Of a stretch of DNA of 64,000 nucleotides, positions 1-12,599 are shown piece by piece. The position numbers and the translations under genes are program-made. Location of the stretch: assembly GCA_050084515.1 (NCBI GenBank), contig CM114272.1, positions 9,858,001 to 9,922,000 on the forward strand. The letters are read 5' to 3'. The notes under the pieces are model-generated. The model did not search any database, was not told the DNA's origin, and saw nothing but the letters and a program-made list of their open reading frames with translations. The stretch is from Blasia pusilla. Its lineage: Eukaryota; Marchantiophyta; Marchantiopsida; Blasiales. Every line of letters begins with the position of its first letter. The stretch's first letter is position 1.

Positions 1-225
1 CATGCCCAAGTTAGCAAGATGCGATTGGAGCTTGTTGGCATGGAGAAAGTGATGAAGAGATAGTGCCTGAATGACACAATTCCATCTATTTGAATTCGTT
101 GGCCATGGAGAGCCAAAGAGTTTTAACTTTGATGGCAAGATCCGATGGAGAGTCCTTAGACCATAGGCCATTGAGGAGGCGATATGTGACGAAGATATCT
201 ATGAGGATGAGATAGGATTAAGCCT
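1..225 (+). mobile_element. Family A Ty3/gypsy fragment (RNase H-integrase spacer)
   Basis: Short decayed piece of the family A polyprotein that links RNase H to integrase. It can be followed base by base against two other copies, near 13,690-13,910 and 36,950-37,150: shared runs cover a Leu-Val/Gly-Met-Glu stretch, the GATGGAGAGTC block and the GAGGAGGCGA block. Several small indels prevent an open frame. The fragment begins at the window edge, so more of the element may lie to the left. On the right it fades into AT-rich DNA near 225. Confidence 0.6.
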
Positions 226-1130
226 TTCCCATATAACGTTTCTATAAACATGCATATTCTATTGTGGCTCAACTATAGCTAACGCGGTGGAAAGTTGCAC
301 TCCATAATTTTTCACATGTCTAATTATCATCGAAACCCAAGCCCCATTCAAGATATTTGAAATGATGGAGCTTCAATCCTTGAAGACGAGTAAGCACCGT
401 GTCATGCACGAATTTCATGATTTAGGTTTCAATGACACTCTCTTTATCGATCTCTCTAATTCACATGATGAAAATTATTTTTGACGGAATAATAACATAT
501 GTAAAGCATAAAGACAATTAAAAAAAATGTATCCTCCAATTAATTCATAGATTTACTTTGTAAGACTAGTGAAAACCTCATAAAAAAGAAGTATTCCTCT
601 TTGACCTTAAGCATCATTGGATAATACTTCGTTTCTCCGGATTTCATATTTTAGTTGCATATGATGTTGCATATCTTATATTCCTATATGTTAATTTGAG
701 GATGATTTTTTTTGTTATTTTTCTTTTAACATGTATCGTGTTAATTGGGGTTATATAAATCTGTATTATTATGGGAGAATGCCCTTATATGGGGTGTTTT
801 CGGTCCTTGTGACACATGTCTTTTTCGACCTCCAATTAATTGACAGGTGTTGTTCTCCCCACCAACCTCTTTTGAAACCCGTTTGTCTTCTCGAACTAAT
901 TTTCATTCACTTGTGCAACTAGCACGGGTAGTAGATACTAACACCGGCTAATATCTACTACAAAGTATATGTTACCGGAGTGACATTGAAACCTAAATTA
1001 TTAACCGATCCTTACTAGTATTAACAACGAATGGAGGAGAGAAAAAACATAAACAATTAGAAAGGAGTACGACCAGTTGTAAAACTCACGTACTCGACTC
1101 TTTGCGTGCTTTTTCTTATTGCAGATAGTT
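226..1130. other. AT-rich intergenic stretch, no gene seen
   Basis: No coding signature, RNA gene or repeat family was recognised here. The short open frames have no recognisable motifs and lie in AT-rich sequence. It separates the family A fragment from the GC-richer upstream region of the phosphatase gene. Confidence 0.5.
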
Positions 1131-1812
1131 TTCAGTCACCGGGTTTGTTTTAGGCCTCTTTTCATTCTAAAGGTGAAGGTTCCCACCAACAGATTTCGAT
1201 CCACGGCCGTGGGATGTGAATCTAGCGAGTTAGATACGGCTTTAAGGGATTTCTTATCTGTAGGATCGGAGCACTTTGTACGCCGGTAGATAACCAATGG
1301 TCCGGTGTCCCTGAGACCCGTCGTTTGGCGCTTCAAACGTCGTGCTGACGGTGTTCCGGCTTATGTGCCCCTTGATTCTTTGTGCGAGGGCCAGTCATTG
1401 GCCGAACAGTGGACCCTGAGGGTGCTGTGATCCAGCGTGGACAGTGTTTCTCAGCGTTGGTCCAAAGCGAGAGAGCCACGTGGAAAGTCGGGGAGAAAGG
1501 GTGGGCCTCCCTGTCGTGGCCGCGTTCGCGTAGTATAGACTGGCTGCGTGGGGAGCGGCATTTCTGTCACAAATTCCGAATTTAGAGTGTGGGTAGAGAG
1601 AGGAGATTTGCGCGAGGGTGCGCGGCACTTCGCAGTCAGGGGTTTTGGGGTTTCTTCTTTTTTTTTTTTTTTTTTTTTTTTTTTCCTTTTCGCTGTTTGT
1701 TTCTCGGTGCGGGTAGATTGGGTAGGGATCGCCGTTGAGGTGGCTCAGGGGAGAATTTTTAAATTTTGTTTGTGTTCGGGAGGTCCTGAAATTCGGTGCA
1801 TGCGTCGAGGTC
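1131..1812 (+). promoter_or_regulatory. GC-richer 5' flank of the phosphatase gene with a 27-base T run
   Basis: Base composition rises sharply from about 1,130, which fits a promoter and 5' leader of the downstream gene on the plus strand. It holds an uninterrupted run of 27 T at 1,658-1,684, a likely length-variable homopolymer. No TATA box or start site can be assigned with confidence. Assignment to the phosphatase gene rests on orientation and proximity only. Confidence 0.3.
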
Positions 1813-2055
1813 ATGGTAGCCCGTGAGAGTACCGAAGCCGATGATGAATCTTGTTTTACCGATTCTGTTGTGGGTAAAGCATTCATCCCCGGCGCTCATG
1901 CGGGTCTCCGAATTCGAGAGCAATTCCCTGAGCCCTGCATGATGGTGGTGGCAAGCAAAGAGAACGATCCCGCAATCACCTGTCCTTCACTCTGTCGCTC
2001 AGGTCATCAGCGTATGGCGGCAGGGTCAAGGAGGAGCGACTTGCACCCGCTGTAG
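1813..2055 (+). other. Open frame upstream of the phosphatase, possible first exon
   Basis: An ATG at 1,813 opens 80 codons to a TAG at 2,053-2,055. The predicted peptide begins MVARES, is acidic at first and matches nothing I recognise. It could be a 5' exon of the phosphatase gene, if a donor such as that near 2,002 joins an acceptor such as the pyrimidine-tract AG near 2,659. It could equally be an upstream ORF in the leader, or chance. Neither splice site is strong enough to decide. Confidence 0.22.
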
Positions 2056-2558
2056 CCGTTCGACAAGACCATTCCTCGTAGGTTCTTGTCAGAAGGAAGT
2101 TCCTCTCTCTGATCTCCTCGATGATAGATAGCGTGTGTTGCACTCACATGTTTCTAGAAATCGCATTATTTCTTGCACTTGGATGGAAGCTGAGGATATT
2201 TTGGCGTTTCTGTTTGTCGGGGAGATAGTAGCGCTGCCGGGGGTGAGTTCTCCGCTGGAAACTCTGTCACAATCCCGGTCGCGTTTCACATAAGAGATTG
2301 TTGTACTGGATGTTTGCTAGGTCGTGTTCCATGAGCACTGGTCTTTGAGGGAGGGAAAAAAGCAATGGTTGGGACGCCCGTTGGAAGCGACGAAAGGAGG
2401 GGGCCTTCGAGTAGTCAGCGTGTTGTAATGCGAGCGGAGGTGTCTGTGAGCATCGGCAATCTGTGCAGTCGTCGTCTGGCTATTTGTCTGGCGCCCAGCT
2501 CCTCCACACCTTCTCGCCTTGGATCGCCATTCGCGGAAGAATTGCATGGCGAGCAAAA

Positions 2559-3227
2559 ATGCAATTCTACCAAGTAAGCAACAGGCTTTGTAATTCGGAG
2601 GAACTGGCGAATTCTCAAAAGCCCGAGAATGTTTACCCGCCGCCGTGCCTCTGTCAGGGTGAGGCGCCAGAGACCTACGCGAGTCTACCTCCGATGAGAC
2701 TTGAGGACCAGGGCAGAAAGACCCTCGTGCTGGACCTCGATGAGACTCTAGTGCACTCGTCCTTCAAGCCCGTCCCTCATTACGACTTCAACATTCAAGT
2801 GGAGGTGGAGAACAAGCTGTGCACCGTCTACGTCATTAAGAGACCCGGAGTCGATCGCTTCCTGCAGACCGTCTCTAAAATGTACGAGGTTGTGGTGTTC
2901 ACAGCGAGCTTGCGAAAGTACGCTGATCCTCTCCTCGATACGTTGGATACGCATAACACCATCCGCCATCGCCGTTATCGGGAGTCCTGCCGCTCTATGG
3001 ATGATGGCTTGGTGAAGGATCTCTCCATGCTCGGACGCGACCTTTCCAAGGTTATCATCATCGACAACAGTCCGCACTCCTACGTTTTGCAACCCGCCAA
3101 TGCTATTCCCATCGGCACATTCATCGATGACATGAGAGACAGTCAGCTCCTAGACCTCTTGCCAGACCTGGAAATGCTTGCTCAGATGGATTGCTATCCC
3201 AATTGTTCGCAAGCGAGCACTAGCTAG
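2559..3227 (+). CDS. FCP1/SCP-type CTD phosphatase domain protein
   Basis: Predicted protein phosphatase of the HAD/FCP1-homology group, which typically removes phosphate from serine in the RNA polymerase II C-terminal domain or in transcription regulators. The catalytic DxDxT motif is intact as DLDET at residues 59-63 of the 222-residue frame (bases 2,733-2,747), followed by LVHSS. Further family blocks are FTAS (114-117), KDLSMLGRD (153-161) and IIIDNSP (about 166-172), with the usual leucine-rich end. The domain is read through without an intron. 2,559 is the first in-frame ATG, giving a start at MQFYQV. The first 25-30 residues look unlike the family, so the true start may lie in an upstream exon joined near 2,660. 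The domain call is firm; the N-terminus is not. Confidence 0.85.
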   Translation: MQFYQVSNRLCNSEELANSQKPENVYPPPCLCQGEAPETYASLPPMRLEDQGRKTLVLDLDETLVHSSFKPVPHYDFNIQVEVENKLCTVYVIKRPGVDRFLQTVSKMYEVVVFTASLRKYADPLLDTLDTHNTIRHRRYRESCRSMDDGLVKDLSMLGRDLSKVIIIDNSPHSYVLQPANAIPIGTFIDDMRDSQLLDLLPDLEMLAQMDCYPNCSQASTS

Positions 3228-3400
3228 CACAATCAGGCCCTCCTCGGATCGAATGGCAGCTGGCAGGGCGCGAGTCCATTCGTTCATCGTCTCTTCATAT
3301 TGTTGTAACCGTCGATCGTCCGACTGTAAAGTGAAGTGATTTCTAGCTTGTTTGGGTTTGGAGACTGTATCTCTGCCGCTGAAGGAGCTCCCACCCCCTC

Positions 3401-3425
3401 CCTTCCCTTCCCTTCCCTTCCCTTC
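3401..3425 (+). repeat. (CCTTC)n microsatellite in the 3' flank
   Basis: Five perfect CCTTC units lie about 175 bases past the phosphatase stop codon, inside the probable 3' untranslated region and before the AATAAA signal. Confidence 0.8.
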
Positions 3426-3520
3426 CATCCCGACTGAACTAACGCGAAGGGAATCTATCGTGTAAGTAATCGACCTTGTGTGATATTAGTCTTTTGAAAT
3501 TGATCTTCCATTCATTCATC

Positions 3521-3526
3521 AATAAA
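3521..3526 (+). promoter_or_regulatory. Candidate poly(A) signal AATAAA
   Basis: AATAAA lies 294 bases after the phosphatase stop, in T-rich surroundings on the coding strand. It is the first canonical signal past the gene, so it is a reasonable 3' end for the transcript. The hexamer alone is weak evidence. Confidence 0.45.
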
Positions 3527-3539
3527 ACCTCAGGGGACG

Positions 3540-5770
3540 CAAATCTCCGTTTTGTTCTCGTGCGCCGCCCTTCTCTTCTCTTGTCTACAACTTCTACCTC
3601 TTAGGTAAAATCGTGTTGAACTGGTTGAGTGTGGCGAAAGCGAGAGGGGAACGGAGTGCGGGCTTTCTACAGAGGCTCTCGAGAATCCAGCCCATCAGTT
3701 CGCAGGCGAGACCACGCGTTGAGAGGGGCACTCGGGTCCGCACGCACATGAGATCTCTGCTGCGTGCTTACTTCAAAGCTTCAAAGTTCAGACCATCATC
3801 GTAAGAATTCCTCTCTTCCCTACAATCTCGCAGCCGTCGCTGGGTTTCGTGAGACTCGGCGAGTCAACGTAACTGGACTCGTGGATTGTCGAGCGCCCTT
3901 TGAACCTAGTCACAGAATCACGGTCTACGAATCTCTGGACTCCGAACGCCGATGGAACATACGGTAATTCTAGACTCGGAATCACCGGAAGGACGGTTAG
4001 AACATCGCCCATTCTGCATCGGTAAGTCGGGACCTGCGTGCACGAAAAGATGCAGTATTTGGCACTTTCTTGCCAAACACTTTTCCGCGGACTTCCATCC
4101 CGACACACCAACTGGTTCGACTTCCACTCGAGATGGGTGATGGCGATCACCATGGTCCCTCCGCTTCACTCTTCCTTCAGTTGTAGATGGGGATGATCTC
4201 AAGGCTAACCACCTCAAGCATCCAAATCTCTCAACGAAGTCGACCCCACTTTAGGCACTCGGAGAGTTCCACGGCGATGGCGAGCACTGACGTTCCCAGC
4301 AGACACCATCAGTCTCCACGTGATGTGCGGAGTCGAGCTGAGCTCCAGGGCTCGAGGACCCTCCCTACTCTCGCTCTCGCCCAGCAAACGATTCCCTAGA
4401 CCTGAAAGCTTACGAGGACCCCCCTCCCCGTCCAATGAAAATCGGTCCTCCCTGGAAGTGTTCTCTGAGTCGTTCTGGGAGAGAATTCTTTTCTTATCTG
4501 AGGCCATGCGCGTAGTCCGGGTCCGAGGGACACAGGGGAATCATGCCTGTATCAGGCCAGAACAAAAAAGCAGAGCTTTTATTCGCTTCGCAAAGGACCC
4601 GCCCGAAACCTAAGGGAAGAAGGGTCCTCTGTCATAGGCCGGAAATTGTAAAGCCGGCCGAAAACGCAAAGAAAAGGGGAGGCCGCAGGCAGCCTCCCCT
4701 TTTCATTACCGAGGTCCTGAGTATACATGTGGGCGTGATTTTTTTCGCGTTTCTATTCACCACGGCATGCAGATTCACGTTGGTCGCAACTTTGGGTGTC
4801 GGGTTCGGTCTGCTTAGGACGTCAGCTGTGGACTTGTCAGTGGGACCCAGTCCCAAGGGTGCCTCAGCGTATGGTTCCATGAAAAGAAAAATAAAATATA
4901 TATGTAGAAAAAGGAAGGGACAGATCCAAAATCACAGACGGTTTTTGGCGAAATCCACTCTCGTTTAGCAGTTTTCCAAATCCGCTCTCATTTAGCAGCA
5001 GTCCGTGACGAGGTAAGTCAGTTAGTTTAAAGGTAGGAGTCGCGGAATTAAAATTACGGCTCATAAGTAATCCAACATCCTCGCGGCAGGTAAAACCCGA
5101 AACTATATTTACCCATAAACTTCTAGTCGATACACCATACAGCGGCGAAGTGCCAAACTTAGCGGGCTCCCCAGTAGGTTGAGACGAGCGGCGAAAGTCG
5201 GAGCTAATCGTCTCCAGACGTAGACTCGGGAGGCGGATGACGCTCGAGTGCGCCTATCTAAACATAGCGTCTCTTCTCTGCATACGCTACCGGCGAAACG
5301 CTGTAGGTTTGTGAGTCAGACGGACGGTCTTTGTGGTCTATCCATTTATCCGTCCATCGCCGAACGAAAAGGTTTAGTTGGCGCGTTCGTCATGGCGTTG
5401 TTCATCTACCTACTTTTCATGGGACGCTGGCTGCTTAGAGCCCGGCCCCTCTTGTGGATCTGGTCCTTAGCGACTTCCATCGGGTTGTCAAACCTGAAAG
5501 CTACTCCACTTTTCTCGTCTTGTCTTGTATGTGAACCACACATCCTCTCGAGATCACGGAAGGCTATGAGGACTCGGTATTTCGGGTGCTTCACGAGATG
5601 GAGGACTATTCTTTATTTCTTTTTAAATGAAAATGCTTTCTTGGGTTTTATCGCGTGCTGGAAGTTGTTCCCTCGCTTTTTAGTGAAGAATTTTTCTTTG
5701 TTTATGGACGTTCGGGAGAGGAAACGCTCTATATTACCATTTGTGATATAGATTTAGAAAATCTTATTTT
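3540..5770. other. GC-richer island without a recognised gene; possible organelle-derived DNA
   Basis: This stretch is compositionally unlike the AT-rich DNA that follows. It has many overlapping open frames on both strands, none with a domain I recognise. The longest is on the plus strand at 5,248-5,751, with hydrophobic and basic blocks near its end. It contains a perfect 13-base inverted repeat at 4,671-4,704. The texture (even base composition, short hairpin, hydrophobic frames) reminds me of plant mitochondrial spacer DNA, so a nuclear insertion of organelle DNA is possible. No mitochondrial gene was identified, so this stays a guess. Confidence 0.25.
4671..4704. repeat. Perfect 13-bp inverted repeat (hairpin)
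   Basis: The arms GAAAAGGGGAGGC (4,671-4,683) and its exact reverse complement (4,692-4,704) are separated by 8 bases. It is GC-rich at the base of the loop and would fold stably in RNA. No run of T follows at once, so a bacterial-type terminator is not implied. Confidence 0.8.
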
Positions 5771-8198
5771 ATCCTTTTAGTTATTGCCTCTCCTAATCTA
5801 TACTATTATTTGAGGAGGGGGTTATCTCTTTTGGTACTTTTCTTTCCTAAAGAAGTGAAGCTCTCCTTGAAAAGGAAGGGGCCCTTCTAAAATAGTAGGA
5901 ACAGTTGTTTCGTAATAATTGGAATGTAAATTTGTAGAGACACTTGGAAAGTAACATTGCACCTTTGCTCCCTTCCACAAACATCCGTCTAACTTTGGAT
6001 AGTTGTGGCCGGCTAGTATGTGATGAAATGGGTAGGAATTTGTAAGTTAGAGGAGCTATTTGGAGGGATGGTGAGTGAGCATGTATGTGGAGGAGCTGCA
6101 CAACCCGTACGAAAACCTGCCGATTTACCAAAGGTGTGCTGATGCGGAAAAGCCTGGACAAAGACCTTTTGAGTTACCAAAGGCGTGCAAACCTGGGAAG
6201 AGCATGGACTAAGTACGTGGGATTTTCTACCAAACCAAACGAAGAGGATACTACTGTCACGCCGATTTACTAGAAGTGGAGGGTCAAGTAATTGGTGGAG
6301 GTTGGCTGTCAAGGTAAATTAAAACAATATTGATCTCTATCATGTTTGTTTGTGTTGTATGTTCATTAATTGATCTTACGGTCGCCCGGGAACCATTTCT
6401 TTGCCACCACAATTAATGGATTTTGAGTGGCTCTACTCTATATTTGTGATTGCTCGATCAATTTGCTAGAAAATTTGACGGGGTAGTCGCGAGGGTACTC
6501 GGTTATTACACTGAAGACGAATGCTATACATAGATTCCTACTACCATCCTCTCGGGCTCTCTTGCACTGTGTGCTAGATCTTCGAGAAGACCTTGAGTGA
6601 GGAAGAAAATCCGAATGCAATCCAAGAGTGATCGCATTCGGCTTGAAGTCCTCATATTGTCACACACACATTTCAATTTCTGGAAGATTCAGAGTTGCGA
6701 GCGGCGCTCCATGGTTGTGGCTCTTTGCATGTTTATGTGCATATTGTGGAAGAACAACGGGATCATCATTTGTACATTGGGGTTTAAATCTATCTTCTGA
6801 TACCAACATGCCTTGAGAAGCCTTGACGAGGTGTATGTTATAAACCTATCTTCTCATTTGTTTGGGATCATGGGAGTGCCAATATCTCAATGCTCTATTT
6901 TTTTAATGGCGAGGTCTCCGTAAGTCAAGTATTTCCTCATATTAGGCTCTTTTGACTTTTTCACCACCGGATGCAGATTCCCCTACTCATGACTACGGAT
7001 GAAGATTTGGTGAGTTGGACATTGCTTTCGCACCCGCTGAAAGGTCGCTTGAGCTTACCTTTCATGCAGAAAAGTTGGATGCGTGCAAGAAACTCCAAAT
7101 TTTCCGAGAGAAAGTCTTCAGCTCTGGGTACTCCTTCTGAGTTTGTGTGAACTTGGCCCCTCTGCCAACTTCACAAAAACTCATAAGTCGCATTACGTGG
7201 AGCAATATAGCCATATGAACTAGCCACAACATACATGGTCAAGTGTGGTTTCGAAGAGTTTTGCAAGTCCAAAATTGGCCACATGCCGCTCAAACTCTAT
7301 CTCCAAGAGTGTGTTATTGGACTTGACATCTCAGTGTACAATATGTGGTACGCAGACGTGATGCAAGTAAGAAAATTCCATTTCAGCCCCTCTCGTGCAT
7401 GGCACGCGTATCTACTAGTATCAAATATTCACAAGTAACCATCTAGAAATAACGCATGTTCTTGTTTCTCCTCATCATATGAGTCCATATTATGAACTCT
7501 TCAGCCCATAGAGAAAATATGTGAGAGGAGCTCTTGTGATTAAATTCTGGCCGTTATGGAAAAATATTTTTCTTTCCGTTCTAACATTATACACTAGTAA
7601 TTTGTTGCCCATGCCTTGTACTAAGTCAGTGGGATGGAAAAGGAAAATTTCTGAAAAGACTCGTAAATGTTAAATTCTAACTATGGAAACAATTCTTATG
7701 GTTGTTTAGTTCCGATGAAATATTTCTTGTCACAAAAGTAAAACTATAAAGTTTTCTAGACTATGATATTAATATTTCCAATACTTGAAATTTGGCTAGA
7801 AATTGTTTTCAATTGGATGTGTTTGGCAAGTCAAACACTTGAATAACTTCCATGTGAAGGCTTTGAACACATGTTACAATTCAAGAGTTTACCATGCAAG
7901 GAGCTTATATAAATAATAGTATAAAAAATTTTGATTTAATATTTCTTATCAGAAAATTTTGACTTGAAATCTCCTTATTTGAAAATTGAAAAAAAAATCC
8001 GTGATGAAAATAATTGCTTCTTTTCCCTTCTAGATTAAGGAAGAAGGAAAATTCAAAATCCCCTTCCCTTTCCCAATTCCCATCTTTCCATTTATAAAAG
8101 AAAATTACTTTCATCATTTTGAAAGAAAATTCTTATCCCATCATTATCTTGTTGCCCCTCCTCATATTTGATTTAAAGTTGTGGGATGCATGGAAGGG

Positions 8199-8234
8199 GC
8201 TAATGATGGGTAATTTGTAGTACCCATCATTAGC
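8199..8234. repeat. Perfect 14-bp inverted repeat
   Basis: GCTAATGATGGGTA at 8,199-8,212 is matched by its exact reverse complement at 8,221-8,234 across an 8-base loop. It could be the core of a small foldback element. No target duplication was identified. Confidence 0.8.
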
Positions 8235-10757
8235 TTGTGTAATTGAACCCAAATGTAGCCCATGCCCCTAACTAGCCCCACATCTACTCGACAAACTCCA
8301 AACCGATCCTTAATTTGATTGAACTTAGAATTGGCTCTAAATTATTAAAGACACATGTCAATATGTGAGTGGCTAAAAATGCCACATGTCAATAGGAGAG
8401 GAGTTTGAAAATCGTAAGGGCACTATGCAATAATAATCTAAACAGTGAAAAAATTCCTCCCAAGATAAAGTAAGAAAAATATGTTTTTAACATTAAAAAA
8501 TTTAATGAAATAGAGGGATATTATGAGAAATTTGAGGAGATTGGGAATTTAGTAGGAAAAATTCATTGTGTAAAAAGTGTATACCTTTATTATCCAATTA
8601 ATTGGTGTATGAAAGGGAAAATACTCATTAATAAAACGAGATAGGAAACCCATTGGTGTATGAAATGCTTCAAAGGTGGCATCTTGAGAGAGCCTTCTTA
8701 GAAAAGAACCAACTCCCTTAATAGTATGATTTTTTTAAATAAAGATTCTTTGAACTTAAAAATAATTGAAAAAATGAATCTTGATTATAACCCCAACTCT
8801 AAGAAGCATTGTTGTACTTAGCTCTCTCATTTGGCCATTAAGGATGAGAAGATATGTATTTTCATACTCACCTTTTTATTTAAGTGGCTAGAAATATTTA
8901 TTTGAAGATTCCTAACATTAGTCCTTATCGTTTTTTAGTCTCTCATTAGTTGATATATGCCCCATCCTACCTTGCTCAAGGCGCCACACTAGTTTTTTGG
9001 GGGGAAAGGGAACATTGCCAAATGACCATATGGATCCCTACAACAATATCCAAACCACCCATATCCTTGCAAAATGGATTATCTCTATCCCCAATTTGAA
9101 CCTAATTGGGGCTAAGCCAATCAAACTCGTGACCGCCAATGTTGCAAAAATATGGATGATCACATATATTTCCAATGTCCTATCCATTAATATTAAACTC
9201 AACATAGTTTAACACATTTTGTTTGCTTTTAACTCCAATCCTAGCTGAAGCCTAGTTTGCAAGATATTTAATGATGGGTTATTTCTTTAAGGGAAGACAT
9301 CACAATTAATTTTCCATAAAGTTGAGGGATGAAGTAAGATTCATGCATAAGAATTTTTTGTGTGATGCATAGAAAAAAATCTATGAAGGAAAATATTTTC
9401 ACGGATAGAGAGAATTTTGACAATGATTTGGTGAACATTGAAACTTCTGAAAAATGGGATGAAATTTTTGAAAAAAAGAATTTGACACAATGCACTTCAA
9501 AAAAAAAAAAAAAAAGGCTCATGATGCTTATACAAAATTTTATACTTCTTGCAAGCTACCATTTTTAATAGTATAAAAATGAGTTTGAAAGTAATTTTTA
9601 TAAGAAGAATTTTTCCATAGTAGAGACCTTAGTTCAATATTTTATGACTATAATCAAATCACTTACTTTCCAAAAATCAAATAAGAAAGATCATACAATA
9701 TTGCCCTTTCACTCATGTAAAATAAAAACTTATGCTCTAATGCTACGGATTAGATTTCTTCCAAAGTTGGAAATAATAATTACATCATATCTTGTTTATG
9801 GTTAGAACTCTATTATGAAAAAAATGTAGGGAGTTATGTGGGTATCTGGTCATATATGTGTCTTGAGAAATAGGATGAGGTTGGTTGCAATGTTGTTGCG
9901 AGTAGACTCCATATTGTTTTGTTTCTAGTAAGATTTATAGTAATCAAAGATCCATAACATGTCACATTATAGGTGGCCAATATGTAGAGTTCTACTATGT
10001 CAATGGTGTAGGTAGTCAACGGTTGATTAGACATAACTTCATCCTAAGTGGTCGAATCAAGTTGGATACAATTATGTTGCATCGCGATCATCTTTTTTGA
10101 CCACATATTTATTTATCAATTTGAATCCATAGGTAGAGATGCATCAACCTATCGGCCAACTATAATGTGACATAAGTAGAGGCGCATTGATTATCAAATT
10201 TTGGATAATTTTGAGGGAATTTTTTTTCTCTTCCCAAGGGTATAAAATATGGGAATATGGCTCTCACTAGCCATCTTTCATATGTTGAGCCTTTGGATCA
10301 TTCATCCTTGTAGGATTTAGTAGAAGCTTAAGCACTAGAGTCTACAATTTGGATTCCCTCACGGCACCATGGGGATGTGGCTTGATGATTATATGTAGAT
10401 TCAAGAGTGGAGTGGTTGTGTGATTATTTTTACTTCAATTTTGTGGTGTGGTTGTGGTATACATGTTTGAGTGTATTTTTTATGTGTACGGATCTACTCA
10501 TATGTTTGGAAGATCCCTTATGCTTTGTGTGTGGATGTGAGTAACAATGTAGATTGAGTAGCTATGTCTATGCATATGACGGACAACATTGGAATGGCAT
10601 CCTGACATGGTAAAAAGCTAATTATGTTTGTGTGGAAAACTTTCCAACTTGAGCTAACTTGTCATTTCATAGCTCAATCCTTTGACTTTTTGACCATGAT
10701 TGTCTGAAGAGACTTAACTTGCACACCTGTGGAAATAACTGTGGAAAGAGTTAGTTT

Positions 10758-10792
10758 GGATTAATATAGACACCTTTTGCCTATATTAATCC
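10758..10792. repeat. Perfect 12-bp inverted repeat
   Basis: GGATTAATATAG at 10,758-10,769 and its exact reverse complement at 10,781-10,792 flank an 11-base loop. AT-rich cruciform-type hairpin; no gene is adjacent. Confidence 0.75.
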
Positions 10793-12599
10793 GATCTATG
10801 TCATTTCATGCACCAACCATCTATTGAATAACATCTACAAATCATGATATAGTGCTAAATATGATTTATAACATTCACATCAATGTCAACTAATGTGTCC
10901 ATGCTCAAGTCACATTGAGTGGTTTTTCTTGTAAGGGAAGAAAGGTTTCGTCATGGCATTCCATAGTGGATCAAAGGTTTGGGACATTTTGAATTTTAGT
11001 GGAGGAATTATGTAGAGTGTAGCATGGTACTAGGGGGTTTCTAAGTAAGAAAACACCTTGAATTTCATTCATGTCATTAATTTATTGTTAGCGAAAGATG
11101 ATTCTTTTGACAACGTAGAGAGAATTGTAAGTGTCACTTGGGGAGTCATAAAAGATAAGGTATAGAAGGAATAAGAAGAATTATCTTATGCTCTTTGATA
11201 ATGAGAATCACCCATCATCAAATTGAGTGATTTTATCTAGGATATTGACATACATCTAGTGCAATTTTTACCAAATACAAACCTAAAAGAACTAAATCCT
11301 TTAATGAAATGCAAGTGTTTTTTCTAGTATTGTGAAAGATTTCATGTGGATGATAATCACAATTTTTGAGCTTTACATGTTTTAGAGATTGAGGTCTTAA
11401 GGCTATATTGGGTTACAAATTATGTGTCTAGTAGTGCTTATAAGGAGAATCATGGATGAGTGACAAAAAAATATAATCATACCCTTAGGATCCATACCAA
11501 AGGTATAGGATGTTGACGTTAATGATAGATCTTATAGAGGAATTCAAGGGTGGAAAAGTAATTTAATTGGGGAGGAATTACCTTGGTTTATAGATTGACA
11601 AGTTGAAAAGTCTTCACGATTTTTATTATAATATTCATATGGCATGATGAAAGTCTTTGGGAGCCCTTTACCTTCTTGATATGGCTAATTATTACCACTC
11701 AAGAATTTTAGGATTTTCCTCAAAGCCTCATTGGCAAAGGCATATCTATTAACTGCTAGATATGTACTAAAATCAATGGAATTATATATAAACTACTCTC
11801 ATGCATGCGGTTATATCCTCATCGTTTCACCTCAACCATGCCATCACGCAAAATCTGTTCACATGCAGGAAGATGAAGGTGTATTTTTTAGACCATCTTA
11901 TGATATAAAATGTGATACGTGTTGCATGCTTCATATGCTCTCTTGATGTTTCATCATTCTAGTTCCATCAAATGGGTGCTCTAGGATGAAGGCGACAAAC
12001 CTACTATGGCATATCAACAATTCCTATAAAAGAAAGTACCCCTCCGTCATACTACCCTCTACTTGAGTGTGATTATAGACCAAACCCTTCAGTATACGCA
12101 TATCGTGCTCCACAAAATACACTTATCTGCAAAGTAGTGGACTCCCCTATATTTGGAAAGCCTTTGTAAGTCCTAAGAGCACCACTAAAGTTCCAAAAGA
12201 GACACATTGCAACCACAACTTTGCAAGACTTAGTGCTACACTTGCAAGAAAGTGAATTCAACTTGCACTTTGTGGTTCCAATACAAGTTAATCAACTCTA
12301 AAGTTCCATTTTATTTCACTCGTTAGAAATTCGTAAGAGTGATTTAATGACTTGTAGTTTGACCATAAAACAACCACAATGAATCAAACTTGCCTTGGAC
12401 TTGCAAGTATGACTAGCAAAGAAGCAGAAATTTTTCTAAAAAATAATTTGAAATTTATAAAAAATAGATTTCTTTACAAAATTTTAAAATTTCCCAAAAA
12501 TAATTTTCAACATGGAACTACATACATTCAACATTATAATTATACAAATGGTTGGAATGTTGGAATAAAGGTAATATCTATACATGCATCAAAATTTCT

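Larger units (their letters stand above)
5771..12599. other. Long AT-rich spacer, no gene recognised
   Basis: Nearly 7 kb of AT-rich sequence with only short open frames lacking motifs. Two perfect inverted repeats (8,199-8,234 and 10,758-10,792) and an A run near 9,500-9,515 stand out. Decayed unidentified transposons are likely but cannot be supported from the bases alone. Confidence 0.5.

Noticed and set aside
1395-1886. Minus-strand 163-codon frame opposite the phosphatase leader
   Set aside because: It contains a lysine run that is simply the T27 tract read backwards, and no recognisable domain.
4671-4704. Rho-independent terminator
   Set aside because: The hairpin is strong but no T run follows it, and the context is a plant nuclear genome.
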